Below are positions 40,926-53,800 of a DNA stretch of 64,000 nt, piece after piece (position 1 is the stretch's first letter; each line of letters opens with the position of its first letter). Source of the stretch: Acanthochromis polyacanthus (taxonomy: Eukaryota; Chordata; Actinopteri; Pomacentridae); NCBI RefSeq assembly GCF_021347895.1, contig NC_067132.1:30013757-30077756 (forward strand), given 5' to 3'. The position numbers and the translations under genes were made by a program. Below the pieces are notes generated by a model that was not told the origin of the DNA, did no database searches, and saw nothing but the letters and a program-made list of their open reading frames with translations.

Positions 40926-43262
40926 CAGCCATGGTCATAAGTTTGGACACAAGTACCATGACGCTTATGAATCTTAGAAAATACCACAAAATTGTCACTT
41001 ACAATACAGTACACAACTCCTGAGAACTATATTAAATTTCATATTTTAAAAAAACATCAGAAGAGTTTGGTGTCATTTTGTTATTCTTACCAAACTCGGT
41101 TGTGAAAGTACTGCATTTTTTTGTTATTTTCTTCTAATATTATGTTTTGGGAACAAAGTTGTTCCAATTGTTGGAATTTATTGATAATATTATATCCCTT
41201 GTTGATTTGTTGACTAATTAAACTGGTGCTGTCAAAAAATATTAGTTATGTTTTGTCATAGACATCAAAACAGACATAGAGTCATTCCATCTCATTTCAA
41301 CAAATCTGAGGAAATTTTGTTGCATGACCTCCTCTGATCATCTCCAAACTTTTTTTTTAACTATCCCAACATAAGAATAGATTACTTGCAAAGTTTTAAC
41401 ATCATATGATTGCTATTTGCTAAGTTATAAAATATTTAAATCCCTATTTTTCCACTCGGAAATTGATATGTTAGGTAGAAAGGCTTGATTTAGGAAGATA
41501 ATACTGGGAACTGACTGATGATATAGACTTACAAGTGATCTGAAGGGTTCAAACACCTTAACAATAGAGCAGGAAAAAAAAATTTGGAATGAATATACCC
41601 ATTTCTCTGTGGTACAGGGCAATTTAAAAATTTGGCGAAAATGGCATTTTTCAAGAATTTAGGCATTTTTTTCACAAATTTTAATAAGTAACAAGGTTCA
41701 TATGTTATAAAAATCTCAAAGTACCTTAAAAGTTCTCTCTAACCTAAAAATATCCAAGAGCTAGCTAGTCTCCTTAGACCTCAAAACGATGCCTATTTAT
41801 GAAACAGACTGAAAAACACCATACATATATTGGCACAGAAACCAATGTGGGACATGGAGTAGAAACATGAAACTTTGTCTGTATAACAATAAACATCCGA
41901 ATAATTGATATCTGAAGTATCAACATTGTTTCTTGAATCCTTCATGGCCAATTTAACCAAGAAATGCACTATGTTTTATAGGCGTTTTTTTAGGAATTCT
42001 AACTAATATATTGCAGTTAAAATGAGTTATATTGCCTTAGGTCCCATGTAAAACATGTAATTTGTCCCCAACTTATCACACCACTATTTCTGTCCTTTGA
42101 ACTGCTTGAATTTCTCTGAAATCAGGCCATCATCTGCACCAGATATGTGGTACTGTCCACCACGGCGTGTTGAAGGAGCAGTGATTGGACAGAGGATGTG
42201 GGCTGTAGGCACCCACACTACGTCATCCTTTCTAGGCCATGTGAACTTCTTGCTGGGACCTTTTGGGTGCATGAATTTCACTTGCAAATCTTCAAATTCA
42301 GCTGATAAGTCAAATACGATACCGAGGCTGTCCTGAGAATGCAGTCTGGGAGTGATGCCATTTCTTCTTATTCAGTTACTGTATGAAAGAAAAAACAATG
42401 TCTATATAATAATTAACTTCAGATATGCCCTTTGTAACTTATACTACGATGCTGATGCTTCAGATTCATCTTTCATCTTTAGTTGGTCATGTAAATGGTT
42501 CCTAAAAACAAAAACGAGGATCAAAATGTATAGTAAATTGATTCAGCAGTTGCTCATCTTTGGCACAAGAAACAAATATGAAAGTAAGTTCACACATACT
42601 TCACACATACGAGTTCCTCCAAAAAAAATTTGAACCGCGTACCATGTATCCCACATGCACTTTTTAATGCCTAAAGTTAGGCTATTTTGGGTCTACACCT
42701 GAGTTCAACAGCCTATAAATCAATAAATAAGCTTTATTTTAATGTTTTAAAACTTTTACCTTATGCAACTTTCATTAGTAAAGAAGAAAATTCATTCTTT
42801 CAATGTCTTTTCACAAGAATAAGTCCTAAAATAGAGGCATGAAAAACCCAAAATAAAGTCGCCCATGAAATAATAAGGATATTTTGGGAAATTCCACAGT
42901 CCAGTATTTTTTTATTTTCATTCATTTCTATACTTTTCTCACCAGAAGGGTAAAAGTTTTGGAAGGGGAAAAAATTCTGACCATGTAAAAGGAGTATAAA
43001 TTGCTTTTTTTAGTAGTTTAAAACCCTAAAATCATAGGCGAGGATTAAGTTTGGACTGACTATGGGTATTAGATTAGATCATTACTGCTTATACTGTATG
43101 TTTATAACCATAATACTTTGCATTTGTTCATAAAATTACCCAAATAAAGCCCAAAAAAAATTTTGGGAGGATCTGAGAAAGTGGTGCAACAAGCATTTGT
43201 TGAATTGACATGGAATGACTCCATAGCAAGTCATGCTGTGTCCAAACTTATGGCCATGGCTG
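40926..43262. mobile_element. 2.3-kb TIR DNA transposon with TA target duplication
   Basis: It starts CAGCCATGGTCATAAGTTTG (then GACAC) and ends GTGTCCAAACTTATGGCCAT (then GGCTG), 25-bp inverted ends with one mismatch. TA is present on each side (40924-40925 and 43263-43264). The interior is AT-rich. The only notable ORF is on the minus strand at 42287-42084, a short peptide containing KFMHPKGPSKKFTWPRKDD followed by VWVPTAHILC. This looks like a decayed transposon protein piece, but I cannot assign its superfamily. TA duplication suggests Tc1/mariner-like integration, but no DDE transposase is seen. Confidence 0.8.
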
Positions 43263-43264
43263 TA

Positions 43265-43780
43265 GTTTGTGATTTGATGCATGTATCAGTAAAACTCTGT
43301 GATGTTCAGAATTTGCTGAATTAATCAGTGACAGGAACATAAGATCCTGATTATGCTCAGTTCTCCGCTGTTAAATTTGTGATATTCAAGCAGACATATC
43401 TTTGAGAACCTGCTGTGTGTCACGCACATCCCATTATGCAATCACGTATATGAGGAAAGAAGAGGAACATGAAAGTTTTCAGTGAGCTCAGAGTCCGTTT
43501 TAGAGTTGATAGAGATTTACAGAGTTGAAAACCAGGTGAGTGTTGTTTCAACATTCTTCTTTTAATGTCAGAGTTTCTCAGTCCGCTGTCTCTGTGGACC
43601 GTAGAAGAAAATCACGATCTGTTCGTTCAGCAGGTGGAGAGTCAGCTGGCTTTGTTACACACTGGCTTCTGTGTGTTTGTTCTACTTCCTGATCTGAAAG
43701 TCTTGGGTTTGACTCTAGAAGAGTCTTATCATGATTACTGTGTGACACCTAGAAAGATATTCTTTTTGTGTTTATATACA
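43265..43780 (+). repeat. Duplicated NLR 5'-flank, copy 1 (right part) with possible orphan UTR exon
   Basis: About 43485-43690 corresponds to 44575-44790: CAGAGTTTCTCAGTCCGCTG / CTCTGTGGACCGTAGAAGAA against CAGAGGTTCTGGGTCAGCTG / CTTTGTGGACCGTTGTAGAA. GAAAACCAG followed by GTGAGTG at 43534 looks like a 5' splice site, so this may be a non-coding exon of the NLR gene or its orphaned duplicate. The 43800-44263 stretch shows nothing else. Confidence 0.45.
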
Positions 43781-44263
43781 TATATAGTATAAACCTTGTA
43801 CATGTATTCACACTCTATGCAGTTTATTCAGCTGAAACTTCCAGTTATTTGGTTCAAGCATAATTACACCCTCCAGTAGGAGGTGCAGATCTTGGTGCAG
43901 ATCCAGATCACTTTTTTGAAAATTGTGAAACAGTACATAACAGGGAAATCAAGTGCTAATATTTTGTTGAAGACCGTTGTTTGTTCAAGCCAAGAGACGT
44001 CTCAAATACATGATGTCCATCTGAATGAGCACCAGAGTGGACAACACATTTCATTTACTGTCCCTGTATATGAAACCTCAGCTGACATTAAAGAGTTTGG
44101 TCCTAATAACCTGATAACTTAATAATAAAGATGTTTATCAAATGACAACATTGTTCTTTCAGTGAACAACAACTGCAGCAGCATCATGTCTCTGATGAAT
44201 CTGAGTTAGCTGTAGTTAGCCATTAGCTTCACTGAATCCACTGTAGAACAGAACACAGGACTT

Positions 44264-44848
44264 CTGGTTTGTGTTCTGCTGTGGGCTGAACTGTTTTTTT
44301 CTTGTTTTCTCCTCAGATCATCTGCATGATTTCACAGTTTTTCTTCTCTTTCTGTTGGTCAGCAGATGATCCTTGTTACTGTAAACGTCGGTGAAATCCT
44401 GCAGCAGAAATCATCAGTTTTGGGGCCACAGGGTCATTTTACTGTCCAGAGTTCATCTCTGAAACTTCCTTGATGAAGGTCTGAGGGCTGTGACTGTAAA
44501 TATCATCATGTGGTTTCCAGTCAACAGGTGATTGGCTGATCCAGGTACAGAGTTCATGGAGGAAACAATAAAACTTATTAGTGAGTTCAGAGTTTATTTT
44601 ACAGTCAACAAAGCAGAAGTTATAAAACAAAGTGAGCCCTCATCCAACATAATCGTCCTTCTCCTGTCAGAGGTTCTGGGTCAGCTGTTTCTCTTTGTGG
44701 ACCGTTGTAGAAAATAATCATCTATTAATTTGTGAGGAGGAGAGTTGACTTCTCCGTTACACTCTAGACTGTGTGTGTTGTATGTTGTCTTGTGTGTGAA
44801 TCTTTAACAGACTGGTTTGTCCTGATTCTTGTGTTGTGTGTCACTCAG
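44264..44848 (+). promoter_or_regulatory. NLR 5' flank, copy 2 (directly upstream of the coding start)
   Basis: This is the second copy of the duplicated block, contiguous with the NLR gene. It ends at a probable acceptor (TCACTCAG, 44841-44848) 29 bp before the start codon. The promoter and transcription start cannot be located from sequence; the duplication makes two alternative upstream exons conceivable. Confidence 0.4.
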
Positions 44849-44877
44849 TGCTGCTGGTTTAACTCTCAGACTGAGCG

Positions 44878-47800
44878 ATGAAGACGAGTGATTTGGAGGA
44901 AGAGGACGGATCAGAGCCTCCAGCATCTAACCGTCTGTCTATGAAGAATGACAAAGATCCTCCAGACTTCAGGAAAGAACCTGGACTCTCAGACACAAAG
45001 TAAGAGACTGTTTCTGCTGTAAACTGACCTGATAAAGACTCATAGAGCAGGAGGTTAAAATGCTGCTGTGTGATCTGCTTCACTTAACTGCTGCATTACC
45101 ACAAACACAACAGAGATTCAAGGAGGAAGTTCAAGATCAGTTTATTTTCCCAACAGAGAAACTTGTTTGTATTGAAAACGCTGCAACATAAAAGTGACTG
45201 ATAAAGACATGAAGGAGTTCTTCTGTCTGCATGGATCTGTATTAGATCTGGTCACTAAAACGATAGCCATGATAGACATTTCATCAGCAGTAAACAGAAA
45301 ATTGAAAAGCTGAAGTTTGATTGCATGAATAAACTCCCAGCGTTCCACCTCCCTGGATCACCCCCCTTAAATAGGGTAAAGTGATTAAATTAAAATCCAA
45401 CCTTTCTGCTCTTCTTTCATGTTAAAAATCATGAATTCAAGCCATTAACGGCCCCTACAACACCACGCAGACTAACTGTGATCTTCACAGACACAGCAGG
45501 TGTTCAGTACTGCCTAATGAAGGTAGAAAGTTAATGTCTGTGATACTAATGGTCTCTTCACTGATCTAAACACACAGGTAAAAGAACCTCAAATTCTGGG
45601 GTGGACTGAACATTTATATTTAATGCTAAAACTGAATGTAAAGTACATTAAAATTGTAAACCATTAGGAAAATAAACATTCACTTACTGAACTGGGTATC
45701 CATTGAGGATCTGATAGTGCAGTTAAAGTGAAGGAGAAGTCATCATTAAAACAAGCCAATGAGCAGTAAAACCGTGTAAAATGTACTGCTGCTCCATCTG
45801 AATCAAAGCAAGGATGAGACTTGCAACCCGGTCTCACGGGGATTCGTGAAACTGTCACGTAAGTTTTAGTTTCGGTTTCGTGCGCACCAACACGATTTCG
45901 TCATGTTTTTCGTGCCGCTCACCACGAAATGTTTTTCGCTGTGGTAATCACATCTGAAAGTGGTTTATACCGGCGGATTCATGACGATCTAAGCTGTCCA
46001 TCGGCGTATACTGCTTGTGTGATTGCGTTTGCGGCCGCCGGCCGCCGGACATTCTTGAAATTCCTATGCAAATTGGTAAGTGTACCACCGACTTATGGTT
46101 AGGTTATGGTTAGGTTATGGTTAGGTTATGGTTAGGGTTATGGTTAGGGTTATGTTTAGGGACGATGTCATGCAAAATATAGCGTTGGATTCGCCGCGGT
46201 TTTACATTAAAAATATAATATACACATTCTTTTGAAATACGTTCTGAGTGGCACGAAAAGTCCGCCGTTTAAAATACATTGGTGCGCATTTCGTGGTGAG
46301 CGGCACGAAAAACATGACGAAATCGTGTTGGTGCACACGAAACCGAAACAAAAATTTACGTGACAGTTTCACGAATCCTCGTGAGATCGGGCTGAGACTT
46401 GAGCTGACGGTGAATGAACATCATGGCTGCTTCATTCAATTATTCCCAACCAGACGGTCAATGAAGCAGGCCACGCCCCCAAACACACCTGTCAGTCCTT
46501 ATTTCTATTTCATTATGGAATTATCTTCAGATGGACACCAGAACACTGATCAGGAAGTTAGAAAAAAAAACTTAGAATGAGTGATGGAAAAGGTGATTGA
46601 TTTGAGTTTTCATGGGGGAAGTTTTTGCTTTTTGAGTGAGAGTCTGTTGGAACCAGAGTTTTTTGGAGACAGCCCCTACTGGCCATCACTGGTATCACAC
46701 TTTAAGACATTTCTGCACTTAGAATAGAATAGAATCTTTAAAGTCTTTAAAGTGCATAGTAAATCAAAAGGGAGAGCACTGAGCCGCTGCTTCTCTACAT
46801 GCCAGCATCTTTTAACTTTTCAAACTATAAGAAAACTTCACATGATCTTTATTTCCACTTTTTGTCCGAGAGTCTGATGTCTGACTCTATTCATGGAGCT
46901 CTGCTAACAGTCAATGTTAAACCTTTGTTTATAAATCTGAGCTCAGAGATTTTCATGATATGTGATTCTGAGACATTTGAAAAAGAAAATCAGTGAAAGA
47001 CTTGAACAATGTTTTTGTCTCTTTTCTGAGTCAGTGGATTCTACAGCAGGTCACAGGTTCAAACTTTCTGTGATTTATAGGAGCAAGAGTCCTGCTGATG
47101 TTTTGTAAATTACAAAGACTGATGCAGTTTCAGCTGCTAATGAAGCTTTTAAACTGCTGCTCCAATGATGCTGAATGGTGATGAAGCATAAAATAAACTA
47201 TGTGGTCATTTTTACATCATTGATTTATTTTTTCATTCCTCTTGAATCTTTACAGGATAAAAATCTTGACACCTCCAGAAGTCCTACTGGGGATTTTGCA
47301 GGATTTAGGGGCAGAGGAGTTCAAAGAATTCAAGTTTTTCTTGTGGCAGAAGGGGGCGCTAGAAGACTTCCCAGCAATCCCAAAGTGTGACCTGGAGAAT
47401 GCAGACAGGATGGACACAGTGGATGAAATGTTGAAGACCTACTGTATCAACACCATGAAAGTCACTGTGATGGTGTTGGCGAAGATATCCAAGAATGATC
47501 TGGTGCAGAACATCCCAGAAACCATGAAAAAACCTGCAGGTAAGTCAGGGAAAGAAGAAAATGGGATATTGTAGGGATATCAATTACAATAGCTCGACAT
47601 TAGACTGATAGTAAATATGACACTTTTGGCAGAACCATCCACAGGACCAAAGAAATCCACAGTAGCAGAACAAACCGTTCATCCATCGTGTCCCTGCGGA
47701 AACATCACACATTAATGAGGTTGGACTAAATCTCTCAGATTTTGGGGGAACATTAAACATTACCCTTGTGATGATGACTGGATAGAATGAGGAAATTTTT

Positions 47801-50800
47801 CTGATTTAGTCAGTTCTGAATGTCTTCACACACAGGAGACACAGGAGTGTCTTCTTTTCAATAGTGGAGTAGTTCAGCTGGTGGTGCTTGACTTTGGCAG
47901 AGAAGTAGCTCACTGGATGGCACACATCTCTGTTATTGCCTTGTAGTAGAAGCTCCAGTGACGCCAGTTTCTACTTGTAGTTTGAAAGGCAGGGGGAAGT
48001 TAGGAGCAGCGAGTGCAGAGACACTGCGGAGGAGAGACTTTGCAGCCTGAAAGACATGCTGAAACTCATCATTCCAGTGGAATGGCACTCCAGGACTGCA
48101 CAACCTGGTCAGGGGGGCAACAACCACCGAGAAGTTTTTACAAAAAAAATGGTAATTCCCTGTCATGCCCAGAAACCATCTCAGAGCACGCTTGGTAGTG
48201 GGGACTGGGTAGGACAACACTGTAGCAACTTTTGCATCCACTGGATGGACATGTCCATGTTCCACCTGCTCCCCCAAGTAGGTTGCCGTAGCCTTACCGA
48301 ATTCACACTTAGCAAGGTTGAGAGTTAGCAAGTCGCTGAAACACCACCTTCAGACTGGAGACATGGCTGGTCCATTCATTTGAGTACACCACCACACCAT
48401 CAAGATACACTTGACAGTTTGGCACATCCCCCAACACAATCTGCATCAACCGTTGGAAGGTGGCAGGTGCATTCCACATCCCACATGCCACCACTGTATA
48501 TTGCATGAAGTGGTCAGGTGTAACAAAAACTGAGATCTCTTCAGCTTTGGGGGTTCGTGGAACTGATCAATAGCCTTTCAATAGATCTAACTTTGTGATG
48601 AATGTTGCTGGATCAATGGTGTCAAAGCAATCCTCCATGCGAGGCAGCAGGAATAATTCAGACACAGTAACCATGTTAACTTTCCTGAAATCAGAACAGA
48701 AACAGGTGGTACCATCAGACTTAGGAGCTAGCAGACACGGAGAGCTCCAACGGCTGCAACTGGGCTTGGCCAAGTCTTTTTCAACCAAGTATTCAACCTC
48801 TTTCTTAATCTTTTCACGTTTTTCCACAGTATGCATGTTGTTTAATGGGGGTAGCACCACCAACATTGATATCGTGCTCAATCACATGAGTGCAGGAACG
48901 CACATCACCGAACAAAGTGGGGTGAGCGTGAATCAGACTAACAATGTCCTCACGTCGATCATCAGGGAGGTAGGACAAATGTGTATCAAGGATGGACGGA
49001 AGCTTAGAGTTTGACAGCCTACCACACTGTTGCCCCATAGAGGGCTCCACCAGACCATCAGAAATGACCCTGACTAGGGCAGCAGACACATCAGGCACAG
49101 CTGTTTCCACAGGGCAAGCTGATCACATGAGGGCTTTATATCTCCCACTATATGTGTTGTACTGGGTGAAGTGACTGAAAGGGACCTGTGCCACTTCTTG
49201 GTCTCGGTGTGTGTTTGAATCCTCCACCATACTTTCCTACCTTGTGACAACCTTGTGACAAACTAAATGTTTTTCAATGAACTAAATGTTTTTAAATGTC
49301 GTCTGAAAACGTACTTGTTCCGTGTAGCATTTGAGGCTTAGCTCCTTTTAGTACTGTGTGTTTCTTAAAATGTTTTTACTTATTTATTTTATTTTACTCT
49401 GTGCTCCTTTTGGCGATTGGAAGGCGCTTTATAAATAAAATTTGATTGATTGATTGATAGCGCATGATTTTTCCATGAAACATTCTATCAGAAAATGTTT
49501 CCATCATTTATTTCTTGTGCAGTATTTTCTCATTTGTGTCATTTGGTATTTATTCATTCAGAGATTCTTACTGGATGTCAAGACAAACTCAGGTCTAAGC
49601 TGAAGAAGAAGTTCCAGTTTGTGTCTGAGGGGATCGCTAGAGCAGGAAAGAAAACCCTTCTGAATGAGATCTACACAGAGCTGTACGTCACTGAGGGATG
49701 GACTGCAGAGGTCAATGATGAACATGAGGTCAGACAGATTGAAGCAGCATCCAGGAAATCAGACAGAGTAGAAAGAAGCATCAGAGCAGAAGACATCTTT
49801 AAAGGCCGAGCAGGAAGTGATGAAGAACTCAGAACAGTGATAACGAAGGGAGTGGCTGGCATCGGGAAAACCGTGTTGACACGGAAGTTGACTCTGGACT
49901 GGGCTGAGGACAAATCCAATCAGGACATCCACTTCATGTTTCTGTTTACCTTCAAAGATCTGAATAATCAGAAAGAGAGAAAGTTCAGTTTGGTGGAACT
50001 TGTTCATCACTTCTTCAGTGAAACCAAAGCAGCAGGAATCTGCAGGTTTGAAGACTTCCAGGTTGTGTTGATCTTTGACGGTCTGGATGAGTGTCGCCTT
50101 CCTCTGGACTTCCACAACAATGAGGTCCTGACTGATGTTACAGAGTCCACCTCAGTGGATGTGCTGCTGACAAACCTGATCAGGGGGAATCTGCTTCCCT
50201 CTGCTCGCCTCTGGATAACCACACGACCTGCAGCAGCCAATCAGATCCCTCCTGAATGTGTGGACATGGTGACGGAGGTCAGAGGGTTCACGGACCCACA
50301 GAAGGAGGAGTACTTCAGGAAGAGATCCAAAGATGAGGAGCAGGTCAGCAGGATCATCTCTCACGTCAGGAAATCACGAAGCCTCCACATCATGTGCCAC
50401 ATCCCAGTGTTCTGCTGGATCACTGCTACAGTTCTGGAGAAGCTGCTGAGAAGCAGAGAGGAAGGAGATCTGCCCAGAACTCTGACTGAGATGTACATCC
50501 ACTTCCTGGTGGTTCTGGTCAAACAGAAGAAGGTCAAGTATGAAGGAGGAAAAGAGACAGATCCACACTGGAGTCCAGACAACAGGAAGATGATTGAATC
50601 TCTGGGAAAACTGGCTTTTGAGCAGCTGCAGAAAGGAAACCTGATCTTCTATCAGTCCGACCTGACAGAGTGTGGCATCGATGTAAGAACAGCCTCAGTG
50701 TACTCAGGAGTGTTGACAGAGATCTTTCAAGAGGAGAGTGAACTGTACCAGGACACGGTGTTCTCCTTCGTCCATCTGAGTGTTCAAGAGTTTCTGGCTG

Positions 50801-53800
50801 CTCTTCATGTCCATCAGACCTTCATCAACTCTGGAATCAACCTTCTGGAAGAACAACAAACATCTCGATTGTCTAAACTGTTTAAAAAGAAAGTTGATCT
50901 AATAGCAGCTTTCTACCAGAGAGCTGTGGACGAGGCCTTCCAGAGTCCAAATGGACACCTGGACTTGTTCCTGCGCTTCCTCCTGGGTCTGTCACTGCCA
51001 TCCAATCAGAAGAAACTACGAGGTCTGGTGAGACAGACAGGTAGCAATTCACAGACCAATCAGGAAATAGTGGAGTACATCAAGAAGAAGATCAGGAAGC
51101 ATGTGTCTGCAGAGAGAAGCATCAATCTGTTCCACTGTCTGAATGAACTGAAGGATGTTTCTCTAGTGGAGGAGATCCAACAGTCCCTGAGATCAGGACG
51201 TCTGTCCACAGATGAACTGTCTCCTGATCAGTGGTCAGCTCTGGTCTTCATCTTACTGTCATCAGAAGAAGATCTGGACAAGTTTGACCTGAAGAAATAC
51301 TCTGCTTCAGAGGAGGCTCTTGTGAGGCTGCTGCCAGTGGTCAAAGCTTCCACCAAAGCTGAGTATGTGGAATCATGAAACATTTCCTAAATGTTTTATT
51401 TTGTTCATGATGAATGAAATATTCTGTTTGTGTTCATTTTAATTCCTCCTCAGGCTTAGTGACTGTAACCTGTCAGAGAGAAGCTGTGAAGCTCTGTCCT
51501 CAGTTCTCAGCTCCTCCAGTCTGAGAGAACTGAATCTGAGTGAAAACAAGCTGCAGGATTCAGAAATGAAGAGTCTTTCTGCTGGACTGAAGAGTCCAGA
51601 CTGTAAACTGGAGACTCTCAGGTCAGAGTAAAGCTGTTTAACAATTCAATTAAATCCTGCTTTGGGTTCAGGTTGGATTTTCCTTGTTTCTTCTTGAGCT
51701 GATTCTATCTGTGTGACTCCAGGCTGTCAGCTTGTCTGATCACCGAGACTGTCCAGCCTGTAGTGTGGATCCTCCAGTGCAGCAGCTTCTCTCCTGAGTC
51801 TCCTGGATGATGGTCACTGTGGTCTCAGCACTGAGCTCCAACTTCCATCTTAGAGAGCTAGAGCTGAGCTACAATCATCCAGAGACTGAGAGTGAAGCAG
51901 CTTCACTGCTGCCCTGCAGGATCCACTCTGCAGATGTATTTGATGTAGATCCGGTAATGAGAGAGTGGACTGATGTCAGCAGATGTTATTGATGTGAACA
52001 TTCAGAACCTGAACACATCTGATGGATCGTCAATGATTTTATCTGTATCTTCTATTCTTCATTCAGATTAAAGAGCTGCAGTTTGTCAGAGATCAGCTGT
52101 GATTCTCTGATCTCAGCTCTGAAGTCCAACCCCTCACATCTGAAACATCTGGACCTGACTAGAAACAAGCTGCAGGATTCAGGAGTGAAATGTCTATGTG
52201 GTTTTCTGAAGAATCCAGACTGCCGACTGGAAAATCTGGAGTCAGTTCACTGTCTGTCTGTTACTGTTGTAGATCTTCAATGTTTAATGACAACTGAAGC
52301 TCATTTGTGTTCATCCAGAACGTCTGTTGATGAATCTGTAAATCTGCTGCTGTATTTTCTGTTTTCTTGTCCTAAATTTAGTTTGTTATGACAAAAGAAC
52401 AGTTTTATTGCAGAAATTGCCGAAAATGTATTTACCTCCGCCAAGGAGGTTATGTAACACCCGGCGTTTGTGTGTGTGTCTGTCTGTTAGCAAGATAACT
52501 CAAAAACGCCTGGGCAGATTCACATGAAATTTTGAGGGGATGTACACTATGGTAAGAGGAAGAGCTGATTTAATTTTGGTGGCAATCCGGAAAGGATCCT
52601 GGATTCTGGATCACTTTGAATTTTTTAGTATGTTTTAGTATGTGGTCCACAATATGACAGAAACATCATAGGTTAGTATGTCGTCCAACAAATTGGAGCA
52701 AGGTGTCCAGATAGCTCAACTGGTTAAGAAGGTGATTTGTAAACAGAACTGTGTCAGAGATGCAGGTTCAATTCCAGCTCATGATCCTTTACTGCATGGG
52801 TTTCCTGTTCTCCTCTCTATCCTTGGTGGAGGTCTGCACTCTCTGAGTGCTTTTCTAGTCATCATTCTTTTGTTTCTGTTTGTTTAATGTGATTTCATTG
52901 ATAATGTCTGATCATTGATATTGATCCTTCTCTCTCACACAGATCAATCATTTCTGCAGGCGTTTGAAGTATCAATATAGTATTAATCCTGTAATGAGAG
53001 AGTGGACTGAGGTCAGCACGTTATTGATGTGTGGACATAAATAGGTGGATGAATGTTGTGCTGACATGTGGATGATGTGTGTAGAAGGCTGACATGATGA
53101 TGATCCATAATAAGAGAAGGACAAAGTCACTGTTCTGCTCTTAGAGAAAAGCTGATTGATGAGGACAAAGTAATGTTGATCTGAACATTGAGAACCTGAA
53201 CACATCTGATGGATAATCAATGATTTTATACACATCTTTTGTTCTTTATTCAGCTTGAGGAACTGCAGTTTGTCAGAGATCAGCTGTGATTTTCTGAACT
53301 CAGCTCTGAAGTCCAACCCCTCCCATCTGAAACATCTGGACCTGAGCTTCAACAAGCTGCAAGATTCAGGAGTGAAACATCTGTGTGGTTTTCTGAAGAA
53401 TCCAGACTGCAGATTGGAGTATCTGGGGTCAGTTCACTGTCTGTCTCTTACCGTTGTAAATCTTAAATGTTAAATGAACAACTGAAGCTTGTGTTCATCC
53501 AGAAGTTCCATCAGTTAATGTTACTGCTTGAACAGCCAGATTATCGGCCCCGTGAGTTACCGAAAACCTACCAAGTTCCTGGCCGTTATCAGCAGTTCAC
53601 AGGCTGTGACTCCAAGCTTGTCTTTGCCATAAATAGTCAGAAACTGACCCTATCTGTGGGGTTGAGTGGTGTGTGGGGCAAAGGGGGGAATGAGACTTCA
53701 GACCTCGATGGCGTGGCAGAGCTGACCTTCCTGACTAGCATCACTCAGGACATCCATCGGATGCAACGAGTCATGGCATGATTGACAGTACTCAGTCTTC

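Noticed and set aside
46080..46170. Possible interstitial telomere
   Set aside because: The GGTTATGGTTAGG units are imperfect and lie exactly in the core of a bounded foldback MITE with target duplications.
47930..49110. An endogenous retrovirus
   Set aside because: No LTRs or envelope-like sequence were seen; only a frameshifted Ty3/gypsy-type pol fragment is present.
52678..52887. Possible tRNA gene (A- and B-box-like sequence)
   Set aside because: No cloverleaf could be formed by eye and it is embedded in a repeat; a tRNA-derived SINE fits better.
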